Assembly: GCA_032718475.1 (NCBI GenBank)
Contig: JAUCBJ010000128.1
Span: 1-64,000 of the forward strand
Origin: Nemertoderma westbladi
Lineage: Eukaryota; Xenacoelomorpha; Nemertodermatida; Nemertodermatidae
Direction: 5' to 3'
Length of the DNA stretch: 64,000 bases
Shown here: positions 34,132 through 44,389 of the stretch, piece after piece
Numbering within the stretch: the stretch's first letter is position 1
How the letters are laid out: every line of letters starts with the position of its first letter
The notes under the pieces: generated by a model
Told to the model about the DNA's origin: nothing
Databases searched by the model: none
Seen by the model: the letters and a program-made list of their open reading frames with translations, nothing else
Position numbers and translations under genes: made by a program

Positions 34132-35383
34132 TGTACGCGCTTTTGAAGACCTTTAGCAGTTTAACCTGCCAAAATTTATATGTCTTTTGGTTTATAAATA
34201 GACTTTAGAAGTTGACAAATATTTAATACCAATAAACACAACATTAGCAGAAGCCAGCCTAGTGCGCGTCCATTCACCCGCTGGATATACCCGGGAGACT
34301 GGATTCTGAGGGCTTAGATTATTATTGCAGTGCAAGCTTACTGTATTATTCGATTGATCGTTAATAAATAATTTCTGACTAATATTATTCACTTTCGGGA
34401 AATATTAACAGTTCCTTTAGGACGTGGCGCTCTATCTAGGTAAACAGAGATATGACTTATACTAATCACAACGGCAAGTTGGTAAGGCTTATGATTCACG
34501 TATGAGGCGCATTCTTTAGGAAATGCTTAGTTATCAGTCACAATCAGGCACACTACCGGTAACACACAATACTGCTCACTAATTTGCCGACCGTCAATGA
34601 ATTTTATCATATATAAAGCGAACAGCAACGGACTCATGTAGTGCTTATCAAATAGCATTAAATTCACTACAAACCACAACAATATAAGTCGCAATCGCTA
34701 TATATAACCCGTCTCTCTAACCTGTGGTGTATCAAGAAAATTGGGAAATTTGGGTTCTTTATAGATGTTCTCCAAATAATATTCAACCAACTGATACAAA
34801 ATATGACAACAGTAAATAGCAGTATAATAATGTATGTTGAACAGATAATGTAAGACTGAAGTGAGATAAGATAACAGTTATACGCTCTATAATTTAAGCC
34901 TACTAATGTTTCTTCTAAAGTATGAAAACGAGTTGACTCTAGAGCCGGTGTTCCTGGCCTAGATAGAAACAACACAACAGTATCACGAAAAACAGTAAGA
35001 CTGAACACTCCTAGCATGATCTGCCAAAATATCTCCACATCGACAGAAAAAATCGCTCTGATTGGCTGTTAAGCTAAACAAAGAACCATGTGTCCAATGG
35101 CCGTTTCCATGTCAGCAACCAGCTGTTAGATGTCGTAAGCTGAATCATCAAGGCTAAGCTGTGCCAGGGTATTTGGTGCATTGCGGGTTTTTTGCCTTAC
35201 CATGTCCGTCAAAGCACACATATAGAAGAATGACGTTTATGTCCGTTAAAACACCTATAACGGTACCTTGCGGGCGAGGGGGATATATATATAGTTAGAG
35301 AGCTTTTTAGAGTATTCCAGCGCCTGGGGGGAAACTGGATTGCAAAGCAAAAGGGCCAGTTATATCCCACAGAAGCTTTTACA
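34132..35383 (-). repeat. 5' LTR of outer element (right)
   Basis: 1252 bp, about 99.4 percent identical by eye to 10581-11834, ending ttttaca and followed by the tgtag duplication (35384-35388). Confidence 0.95.
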
Positions 35384-35388
35384 TGTAG

Positions 35389-37615
35389 CTTTGAATTTAT
35401 ACTTATTGTGGGTCAAAATTTATCGTACTTCATGAATTCTGTGCTAAAAATTGTATCAACACAGGCGGTTTCTCAAAAATAGTCGAATTACAAATTATGC
35501 ACCTGCTCTGCACAAAATATGAATAAAAGTGTGCAAAAGTTTCGTTTCCTGTAGGCACTTCCCATGACCAATAAATTAACATTTCTGAGCCTGTACCAAA
35601 TCAAAAACAAACCCTTTTTCGAATTTTTTTGGTTTCATTTAATTTCACCAGTGTTTAATTCCTCTGTAATGAAATCGATAAAGTTAATGATGTGATGTCC
35701 CATACTTTACCTAAAATAGTGAAATTTTTAGTTTATTCACAGAGATGTAAATCAGCCTAATCACCCAGTGGAATGCAAAGCACGTTTGTGTTGCGTCATC
35801 GTATAAAACAATTAGTTTCATCTTCACTCCCTCAGAAATATCATGGCGGCCAATTTAAAATTGTCCCATACTTTACCATTAAAATGGCGATTATATTAGT
35901 GCACTCTATTAATGTAATATGTGAAGCCAGGAGTGTTATAATACTCTAAGGTCATAGTCGGCCGTAAGAATATGAGTCTATATTTGAACTGAGAATCATT
36001 CCTCAGTCAAGAAATCTTTGGGTTTATGCATGTAAAGTCCCATACTTTACCAAAAAATAGTGAAATTTTTAATTTATACACAGAGAAGTACTGTAGTCTA
36101 ACTCAGCCCAATCACCCAGTGGAATGCAAAGCACGTTTGTGTTGCGTCATCTTAAGAAACAATTACCTGTAGTTTCATAATTTACTCCCTCAAAAACATC
36201 ATGACGGCCAATTGAAAATTGTCCCATACTTTACCATTATAATGGCGATTACATTTTAGTGCACTGTATTAATGTAATACTGTATATGAAACCTGGAGGG
36301 CAGGAGTGTTATAATGCTTTAGGCATTTAGCTTGGTAATGCTTTTATAATGCTTGGGGAAGCATAGAAGTTTGAACTAAGAATCATTCCTCAGTTAACTA
36401 ATATTTGAGTTTATGCATGTAAAGTCCCGTACTTTACAACAAATTTCAAAAAATTTAGTTTTTTAGCAGATAAGAAGATCGGTAAGTACAGTAATTGATA
36501 CATTTTCAGAAAAATTGAAAGAATTTCTAAACTTTTCACAGACTACATGTGTACCAAGTTTGGTTATATTTCATCAATGATTGGCGGACTTATTTCGGTT
36601 TTTATCACAATTTTGAAACTATCGGTACCAACAGACAGACTGTCTGATATGTGACCTTTGATTCCTTAAACCTCAGATTCTTTCAAAACTTTTGACAAAC
36701 TTCATTCATCCCAAGTTTTGTTTAATTGCATCTTTAAATTACCGAGTTATACAGTATTAGCGATCAAAAATTAGACAGATGACAGATAACTCCTCAACGG
36801 CACCCATCCATATGCATAGGCACCCATGTGCTGTGGATAACATTGTACATGTACAGGCAATCAAAGTTCAAAATTGTGTACGAATGACCCGTACTTTACT
36901 TTGGAATGAGCCATTAATGATTTTAAAATACTCTATTTTTCGCACTAAAACTGTGTACAGTACATACAGTATGTGGCGTTAAAATATTAAATAGTTATTT
37001 ATACAAATCTTATTTCAAATAACATATTATCTTTATTTATATCATTTGTACTTAGGCAATTCAATGTATGTCATGTGTCTCTTAATTTAACTGCCAAACT
37101 CTTATGACACTAATAACCAATACCAACATTTCTCCCATTCAAAATTCATACTGTATTTGTCACAGTGACGATAAGTTACCAGGGGCGATAAAGACCCGGG
37201 GGCGATATGTTCCCAAGGGGCGATAAAGGACCATTTGAGGGGCGATAAGTTCCCAGGGGGCGATAAGGTCCAGGGGCGATAAAGGCGCAAGGGGCGATAA
37301 CGCCCTACAATCATGGAAATATGGTCGGACTGGAGACATGTAGTATGTACGATGATGTATGTTGTATGACATTCTTGTATGGTATTACTTACTTTACTTT
37401 AGTCCACACAGTCTGGCAGTATACTGGTATAGATACAGTTACTACAGTATACTGTACTACTGTCTGTCTATAGTTAGATACTGTACAGCTGTATGTAAAG
37501 TACAGTATAATAATAATTGTTTTTTGTTCCATTTGTTTGATCTGGTAATTGCAGTACTACAGTCTGACAGTTCTGCAGTAGGCCAACCTCAGTAGGCCAA
37601 CCTCATTAGTTGATA
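35389..37615. other. Noncoding region with ~345-bp tandem duplication
   Basis: From about 35690 to 36430 a unit of roughly 345 bp is present twice plus a partial copy. Shared blocks are tcccatactttacc, aatcacccagtggaatgcaa, gcacgtttgtgttgcgtcat and ttaatgtaata. The string (c)cgtactttac appears again at 36425 and 36888. The rest is AT-rich, and a GGGGCGATAA cluster lies at 37165-37310. No gene is supported. Confidence 0.7.
37165..37310 (+). repeat. Cluster of GGGGCGATAA motifs
   Basis: About eight copies of (g)gggcgata(a) spaced 16-22 bp apart, about 300 bp before the HTATIP2-like start codon. It is the same motif that is clustered in reverse orientation at 9233-9370. The core contains GATA. 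Confidence 0.9.
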
Positions 37616-38308
37616 ATGGCGACGGTAACACCTCTTGTCGGACTCGTATTGGGTGGGACAGGGGCTACTGGCAAGGCTCTAATAACCCAACTATTGGAGG
37701 ATTCCAATTTCACTAAGGTCATAGTCGTCGGCAGAAGAACAGCGTCGTTGTCGGACGATAAAGTCAAGGAGATTATTATAGACTTCGACCGAATAAAGGA
37801 TCACTCCAGTGCGTTTACTGGAGCGGATGTTGCGTTTTGTTGTCTCGGTACAACGCGCGGAAAATCCGGCGTTGAGGGTTTTAAAAAAGTTGATTACGAG
37901 TTTGTAGTTAATTCAGCCGAGGCGTTGAAAACAGGTGGATGCAAACATTTCCATCTGGTCACTTCGGCAGGTGCGAACGCCAACTCCCGACTGCTGTACC
38001 CCCAGACTAAAGGTCGCGCCGAGGAGGCGGTCAGGGCGCTAGGGTTCCCCCGAGTTAGTGTCTACCACCCCAAAATGTTGCTGACTAAACGCGATGAATC
38101 CAGACCGGCGGAGTCCCTCTTCCAGTCTCTGTTGGCCCCGGTCGCCTGGGCCTCTCCCACCCTACTCACCACTAGGTGTAGCACTCTCGCGCGCGCTATG
38201 ATTAACAACTGTTTTAACTCCCTCCCCGGTGATGATACTTACGAGGTTGTTGACAACGCGAAGATTCACGTTTTAGCTGACGGTTCTAGTAAAGATAAAT
38301 CCACATAA
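37616..38308 (+). CDS. HTATIP2: HTATIP2/TIP30-like NAD(P)-binding oxidoreductase
   Basis: About 230 residues, matching the HTATIP2 (TIP30/CC3) family of atypical short-chain dehydrogenase-like proteins, close to the roughly 242 residues of the human protein. Visible features are the Rossmann nucleotide-binding loop GGTGATGK near the N-terminus, VVGRR at the end of the second strand, and the family signature AFCCLGTTRGKSGVEGF with KVDYEFVVNSAEALK. Next comes GGCKHFHLVTSAGANANS with the catalytic-type YxxxK (YPQTK), then VYHPKMLL. I place the start at ATG 37616 (context ataATGg); the reading upstream begins only with TTG. The stop is TAA. It is one exon, although vertebrate HTATIP2 has introns. 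Family members are linked to nuclear import and transcription in mammals; the substrate is unknown and cannot be read here. Confidence 0.92.
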   Translation: MATVTPLVGLVLGGTGATGKALITQLLEDSNFTKVIVVGRRTASLSDDKVKEIIIDFDRIKDHSSAFTGADVAFCCLGTTRGKSGVEGFKKVDYEFVVNSAEALKTGGCKHFHLVTSAGANANSRLLYPQTKGRAEEAVRALGFPRVSVYHPKMLLTKRDESRPAESLFQSLLAPVAWASPTLLTTRCSTLARAMINNCFNSLPGDDTYEVVDNAKIHVLADGSSKDKST

Positions 38309-41115
38309 ATTTGGCATTATTCCTGTAGGCGCCTATTCAAACATTATAAGTTTTAAAACTTCGTTTTCCTTACAACATAAGTTTTAAAACTTCGTTTTCC
38401 TTACTAACCTTACTTCTTTTCCTCACATCCTACGTTTCTTATAATTAATATCTTTCAAGTCACCGGACCGTGACAGGATACGATACGATACGAAATACAA
38501 TTTACGTATCTTGCTTGGTATTTTTTCGTAAAGGCCTAATCTAAATCTACATGTAATACGAATAACTACTGTACTTTTCGTACCAGAATTGTTTCCTATT
38601 TTTAACGATAACAGTCTTATCATAAATTAGTTATTTATCCGTTTATTTATTAAAAGGCAAATAACTATAATGCAACATTTCTACACCAGCAGTATACAGT
38701 ATTTATATAACCCATTATAACTATATATTATAATTTCTTTCAGTTTCAGATACTCCTATTCAACCTAGTGTTTGGATGGTTGTTTAATTAATTACTTAAA
38801 TATTTTATGGTGATGTTTATTCTTAAATGGCGGTTGTGTCGGATGGTAGGGTGGCTAGTTAGTAGACTAGACATTAATGTGCTGGATCGTATATCTAACC
38901 AATTAAATAATTTCTTTATTTATTCGTAATTAACTGCTCCCTAATTCGTTTGGATTTATGTGCTGTCTTGTTTATTGTAATTATTATGTACATTTTGTTG
39001 TTATTAAAAAAGTATATATATTATGTTGCTTCTTGATTTGTTGAATAATATAATTACTGATTTACAGTTGTCTGGAGTGCTCTTTCTTATATCCTGTTGG
39101 GATGGTTAGGCTTCCCGGATTGTAACATTAATTTGTCGCTCGGGTCGTATATAGGTGGCAAGAAGGCTAATACGTACCGTGTTAACCGGATCAGACATTT
39201 CCCACTACAGGATCAATCCTGCTCCTAAATATAAAAATCTTAATATCCTCCAGTTTAACCTTCTGAACTCTCATCAAGTTGCCCTACGAACACACTCAGA
39301 CTACTCTATTCCTAAAGTAAGATCTCAAAGGAAAGACCCATGAGTTTTCAAGGCTCAACAATATGGAACTCAGTCCCCTCTGACTCTCTGACTTAATATA
39401 TAGAAATTTATTATTGCTTATCAACCTGTAAAGTAACAGTCACAGTCTCTTGCTTAGCTCGTATAGTAACATTTGCCCCCCCAACCCCTGACCAACTCCC
39501 CCCCCCCCCCCCCCCCCCCCACCTCCGCACGCCCGTGGCTATACTAGCCACGCTATTGCTCTTTCTATAGTCACTACCTATCTTGTAATATGTATCATTA
39601 TTATATGACGTCTTATTGTCATTTAGTGTATACTGTATGCAATGGGAATATCGGATTACCAAATCAAACTTAAACATACATTTCGGATTTCCAGGATGGT
39701 CACTCTCGGGAACCCTACTTTTTTTTATCAAAGTATCCAGTTCGGTATAAAATGAATGTTGGCCCCGAACTCGTGTTTTAATTGTCTGATTTGTTTTCCC
39801 AACTTTCACAAAATCGTTCTGAAATCTAATTGGCGGGCTAGTTTACAGTACTGTCTCTCTAACAACAAATGTACTTATAGGCAGGTGGTTCAATTGGCGT
39901 GATAAACGCACACGAAATTCATCTTTGTTCGACTTTGGAAAGGATCGCAGATCAATAACTATTCTACAGTAATTGATACATTACGATGTAACAACATGGA
40001 GCATGGAAGTCAATCTCCCTTTGAGCCGCCACACAAATGCCCTTGTTTGTAGAGTGAGTCAGAATCAGAAGCCATACTTAATGGCTTCCAACGCACACCG
40101 TGGCTTCTGAAACATTTGGGAACTGCACAGTACTGCTGTAATTAATAGGTACCGGGCTGTATAGTAGATTACTGTAATTTCTTTCAGTTTAAAAATAACG
40201 CCGAAGGCAAGGACTACTATATAGTAGTCCTTGGCCGTAGCTTATCTGAGCCGATATTCAAATCCAAATACTTGTGTATATTAATTAACTTGAATATAAT
40301 CCTGTTATTATTAGAGAAACTATAAATACGACAATATAATATTGAATTTAAAAGCAATTACAGTAATTGAATTGTGTTGTAGGTAAGCGGGAAATTTAAA
40401 AAGTATTACAGTTCTCGGTTTTATTTTTCTATTTAGAACTACCGGTACCGGTAGGGTAGTCAGGAAATGCTTAGTTGTTAACTTTATGGACCGGTATACT
40501 AGCTGTATAGGCAGGGCCTTATCAAACCTTGTCTAAAGGTACTTTTATCGGTGTCCGAACGCGAACTGCCGAATTCGCTATGAGAATTTGGGAGTCAGGG
40601 GTGGGACGTACTAGGTAGCGGTACTAGCATTAGCGTAGTTGTACCAGTCTGCCATTCAGCAGTTCAGGCTGTCAGGAGTACAGGAACGGGAGTAGATATA
40701 GTCTTTTCTAACCAAAACTTGCTCACTGAAGAACTAGCGATTAACAACTTTAACAGGGTGGGTATAAATTAAACGCTGCGCCTACTACCGACAACCAACG
40801 CCGACAACCATTATTAAAGATAATTAATGTTATTTATTAATTTACTGATTGAGGGAAATGAGCAGGTTACAGTGTAAGCTTATTCTAACCAAAACGATAA
40901 ACGAGAGTCACGAATTCAGGTTACATTTTCATATTTGCTGTTGTCGGCAGTGGTTGTTGGCGAGGCGTTCACACCCATAACACTGTAACAGGTTGACTTT
41001 CGTATATATTCTGTACAGCTTCTGTAGATCTATCAGCCTATATCTGTATATGTTCGTGCATATTTGAGCTTGAGCCTTCGTTTCTTTCCACTTAAATCTC
41101 ACCATTCCTGCAATC
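38309..41115. other. Intergenic region with LINE tail, poly-C and palindrome
   Basis: After the HTATIP2-like stop, a roughly 33-bp segment with taagttttaaaacttcg is tandemly duplicated (38342-38405). Farther on are a LINE C-terminal remnant (39220-39390), a 23-nt C run (39498-39520) and a perfect 26-bp palindrome (40208-40233). The roughly 80-bp module seen near 8.3 kb recurs at 40845-40925. The last 190 bp precede WDR46 and should hold its promoter. Confidence 0.6.
39220..39390 (+). pseudogene. LINE C-terminal remnant
   Basis: Short frames encode LNSHQVALRTHSDYSIPKV and, after a stop and frame change, a GSTIWNSVPSDSLT-like string. This resembles the end of many LINE ORF2 proteins, with the F.G..IWNSLP motif near the C-terminus. 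It is too short to assign a clade. Confidence 0.5.
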
Positions 41116-42780
41116 ATGGTTGAGAAAAATGTTTTAAAACGAGGAAAACCAACTATCGGTGCTTTCTCTAACAAACGGAAGAAAAACCGTTACTTTATAT
41201 TAAAGAAAAATGAAAACAAGACAAAACTTTCAGCCTTGAAGACTCGACACAATAAATTACTGAAACTCCGCGATAAAGCGCTTCTTACAGCCCACGAGAA
41301 GGCCAATAAACTAAAAGTAGCGAAACACTCTAGGGGCGAACCGGTCCCATTGGACGAGTTAGCAACCGCCAGTTTACGTTCCAGCGTGCGAAGCCGCGAG
41401 GATAAATACACCAAGGCGGTGAACCAACTGGTGCGAGCGGATATGCTTCTGACGGAAACATCGGGCTATTTAATACCGGATGAGGGCCAACAAACAGCCG
41501 AGATATCGCAGGAAGCCATTAGGGATGCTGTCGACATCGCCAGCGCAAATAAATCATTTAATTTACAGCTGCAATTCGGACCTTATCACCTGGATTACAC
41601 GCGCAACGGTCGCTTTATGTGTCTCGGCGGCGCAAAGGGTCACGTTGCTGCGTTCGATTGCCTCACAAAGGATTTACTATTCGAGATTAACGTTATGGAG
41701 AGCGTTTCGGACATTAAATGGCTTCATCAGGAGACCATGCTAGCGGTCGCGCAAAAAAAATGGCTCTACATATATGATAACAATGGAATCGAGTTGCATT
41801 GTCTTAAAACCTTCCCGGGAGTAACTCGTATGGAATTCTTACCTTTCCACTTCCTATTGGCCACGACTAGCGAACGCTCTTACCTTAAATACTTAGACAC
41901 TTCTATAGGACGTGAAGTTTCCTCTATAAACACTAAACTCGGTCGTTTATCCGTTATGTGCCAGAATCCGGACAACGCCGTGGTCCATCTCGGACACGCG
42001 AACGGCACTGTGACGTTATGGAGTCCGAGCGTGGCGACGCCGCTCGCCAAGATGTTGTGCCACAAAACCCCGGTGCGAGGGGTCGCGGTAGACCCCACGG
42101 GTCGTTACTTAGCAACCGCGGGTCAAGACGCTAAATTGAAATTGTTTGATATTCGAGGTTTTAAAGAACTTAAAGAGTTTCGGGTTGTTGAATCGGTTTC
42201 GTGTTTGACTTTTAGTCAGCGGGGGTTGTTAGCCGCTTCCAGGGGGTCTGTAGTCGAGGTTTACCGCTGGGAGACTGATCAAGGTTCGCCGTACTTACGA
42301 CACGAATGTGACGACACTGTGGCCTCATTGCGTTTCTGCCCGTTCGAGGACGTTCTCGGGGTTGGGCACCGACGTGGGGTCGATAGTCTGTTAGTGCCGG
42401 GGAGCGGGGAGTCCAATTACGACGCGTTGGAAGCCAATCCGTACCGGGGAAAGAAACAACGACAGGAGATGGAGGTTAAACAGTTGCTGGATAAACTGAG
42501 TCCGGATATGATAACTCTGGATAATACGGTGCTCGGAAAGGTTGATGTACGGGAAATAGGGGAGGAAACTGGGGTTGTTAAACGTCCGGGGAAGTTCGTA
42601 CCGCGTTGGAAGAAAAAGGGGAAAGGGTCAGCGGGAAAACGTGAGAATATAAAGCAAGGAGTTAGGGAGAAGAGAGTTAGGGAAGAGGTTGATAAGGTTG
42701 TGGATGTTACTGAGGGAGGTGGGGGGAGTGTAAGGAAACCGTTTGTTCCGTATAAAACTACGTTAGATCGTTTCCTGTGA
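41116..42780 (+). CDS. WDR46: WDR46/UTP7 small-subunit processome protein
   Basis: A 554-residue protein matching WDR46 (BING4; yeast Utp7), a nucleolar component of the small-subunit processome needed for 18S rRNA maturation. The N-terminal 100 residues are basic and helical (ALKTRHNKLLKLRDK). WD40 repeats run from about residue 145 to 385, for example FMCLGGAKGHVAAFDC, NGTVTLWSPS and YLATAGQDAKLKLFDIR (near 332). The BING4CT domain (about 385-470) is well conserved: ASRGSVVEVYRW, DTVASLRFCPFEDVLGVGH, SLLVPGSGESNYDALEANPY and KKQRQEMEVKQLLDKL. The tail is Lys/Arg-rich and ends KPFVPYKTTLDRFL. The start ATG at 41116 has atcATGg context; the stop is TGA. Length is near the human 610 residues. 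It is single-exon, although the vertebrate gene has many introns. GC content is clearly above the flanking DNA. Confidence 0.96.
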   Translation: MVEKNVLKRGKPTIGAFSNKRKKNRYFILKKNENKTKLSALKTRHNKLLKLRDKALLTAHEKANKLKVAKHSRGEPVPLDELATASLRSSVRSREDKYTKAVNQLVRADMLLTETSGYLIPDEGQQTAEISQEAIRDAVDIASANKSFNLQLQFGPYHLDYTRNGRFMCLGGAKGHVAAFDCLTKDLLFEINVMESVSDIKWLHQETMLAVAQKKWLYIYDNNGIELHCLKTFPGVTRMEFLPFHFLLATTSERSYLKYLDTSIGREVSSINTKLGRLSVMCQNPDNAVVHLGHANGTVTLWSPSVATPLAKMLCHKTPVRGVAVDPTGRYLATAGQDAKLKLFDIRGFKELKEFRVVESVSCLTFSQRGLLAASRGSVVEVYRWETDQGSPYLRHECDDTVASLRFCPFEDVLGVGHRRGVDSLLVPGSGESNYDALEANPYRGKKQRQEMEVKQLLDKLSPDMITLDNTVLGKVDVREIGEETGVVKRPGKFVPRWKKKGKGSAGKRENIKQGVREKRVREEVDKVVDVTEGGGGSVRKPFVPYKTTLDRFL

Positions 42781-42902
42781 GTAAATAGTTTCGTTTACTT
42801 TGACGTCAATCGATTATTTTATGGATTAAAATTTCTTATTACATAAAAACAAAAATCCAAATATATTTTTTTTCCTCCCAATTATACTATTTTACTATGT
42901 TA

Positions 42903-43520
42903 TACACCATGACCCGTAATATTATGTCACTTGCTGATGACACGGACCCACCCCCCAAATTTTTCTACAGATCTGGCTCTAGCACAATACAGGCGCTACT
43001 TTTTATATGGAAAACATACAAACATACAGCGTTATTTTAACTTGGCTGTCTGGGGTTACTTAATGACTTGGTTATTGGGGTGTTTTGTAGGTACTGACTG
43101 GGATATTGATTTGTTTTTTAGGTTAGGGTTTGTTACAGCGTTATTTTAACTTGGCTGTCTGGGGTTACTTAATGACTTGGTTATTGGGGTGTTTTGTAGG
43201 TACTGACTGGGATATTGATTTGTTTTTTAGGTTAGGGTTTGTTGGTCAGGCACAAACAGTAATTAAAGCAGTAATTTAACCCTAACCCTAAGTCATGAGG
43301 CTTTAATCCAAGAAATTTTGTGGAATTTTGGACTTTTTCATTTTGCTATTTTAAAAGTGTCTTTTGCGAAATCGAACCCTCCCTTCATGGGGCCAACGAC
43401 GGTGAGTTGGACTAGTTGTGTTCCAAATTTCAAGCAATGTGATAAAGACTTGTAGAAAGATTTGGGGGGGGGGGGGTGCGTGTTATCAGCAAGTGACACT
43501 ATATAATGGGTCATGGTGTA
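42903..43520. mobile_element. MITE with 68-bp inverted repeats and TTA duplication
   Basis: The left end (42903-42969) and right end (43453-43520) are inverted copies of about 68 bp beginning tacaccatgaccc and including gtcacttgctgat. Both are directly flanked by tta (42900-42902 and 43521-43523). A 3-bp TTA/TAA duplication is typical of PIF/Harbinger-type elements and their MITEs. The interior contains a 109-bp tandem duplication (about 43027-43243) and no transposase. Length is 618 bp. It lies 120 bp after the WDR46 stop codon. Confidence 0.85.
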
Positions 43521-44389
43521 TTATTGTATTCAGTAGCTCTTCGTACATTAACAAACTGTTCTAGAATTTGGGGTATTTATATATAATCGGAAATTATATA
43601 AATTAAGCCGGGATTTGGAATAGCAAGTAAAATAACAATTAAATTGGTAACTGCTACGACTATATGATGAAAGTTTGACTTTAAAATAAATAGAAATTAA
43701 AATAAAATTATTAAAAACCCACCCAGAATCATAGCTGTTTGCTGTTGTGGGGAGTGGGGGCAATGTCGTGTGATGCGTGGTGGCTGAGGGAGGACCCAAG
43801 CAAATACAGTCAATGGTAGCGCTTTGAAAATAATTAATGTTTTATAAAAACTGCAGTGGTGGAAACTATGGATGGCGAATCGAGTTACTATGTGGTAGGT
43901 GTTTGATAGCGTCCATTAATTGTTCCGAAATGCAGGTGCTGTCCAGAAGTCGGGTGGTAACTGCGCAACTTTAAGGGGGGGGGGGGGGGGTATACACCCC
44001 TCAGGTAAAATTTTCAAATTATTGTTTCTTTATTTCATCTAGAGCAGAATTTAATGAGGATTACAAATCTGAAAACCGCTTAGTGAGATCTATTTCAGTT
44101 CTCGAGTTATCACTGTTTTTCCATATGACCGTCTGTCCGTCAAATTGTAAGAAAGACAGAAGACCGACAGACAGACAGATAGACTAGATTCCGGCAAAAA
44201 TTAAAACTGACATCGGAAATGAAATCAACGAGATTATCGCCACTTTCAATCTTAATTACACTAAATTTCAGGCGGTTGCTAGGGAAAGGTAACCTTGTTG
44301 CTATGGAAACGTGTATCAGCGCCAATGTCACTATTACCATCTTCTCTATCTGATGGATCATTTCGTCGGAGCCCCAAAAACATCGAAAA
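43521..44389. other. Noncoding region between MITE and LINE remnant
   Basis: AT-rich sequence with a 16-nt G run (43975-43990), a gacagacagac tract near 44160 and an X-box-like gttgctatggaaac at 44297-44310. No gene is supported. Confidence 0.55.

Larger units (their letters stand above)
10581..35383 (-). mobile_element. RT-less BEL/Pao-type LTR element, outer layer of nest
   Basis: Two direct repeats of about 1.25 kb (10581-11834 and 34132-35383) begin tgtacgcgc and end ttttaca (plus-strand reading) and are bounded by TGTAG duplications. Internal genes are on the minus strand: gag from 31866 leftward, then gag-protease (17247-14992), then an extra zinc-knuckle ORF (13361-11913). About 12.7 kb of a second BEL/Pao element is inserted in its gag gene, so its own length is about 12.1 kb. 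After the protease, the coding sequence jumps straight to the tail of RNase H; reverse transcriptase and integrase are absent. By eye the LTRs differ by about seven substitutions and one 2-bp indel. It therefore moved recently and must have used enzymes supplied by another element. Confidence 0.9.

Noticed and set aside
37610-37615. Start of the HTATIP2-like protein at 37610
   Set aside because: The codon is TTG; ATG 37616 has a better context and matches the family's N-terminus.
43270-43295. Telomeric repeat (taaccctaaccctaag)
   Set aside because: Only about two and a half units; consistent with chance in AT-rich DNA inside the MITE.
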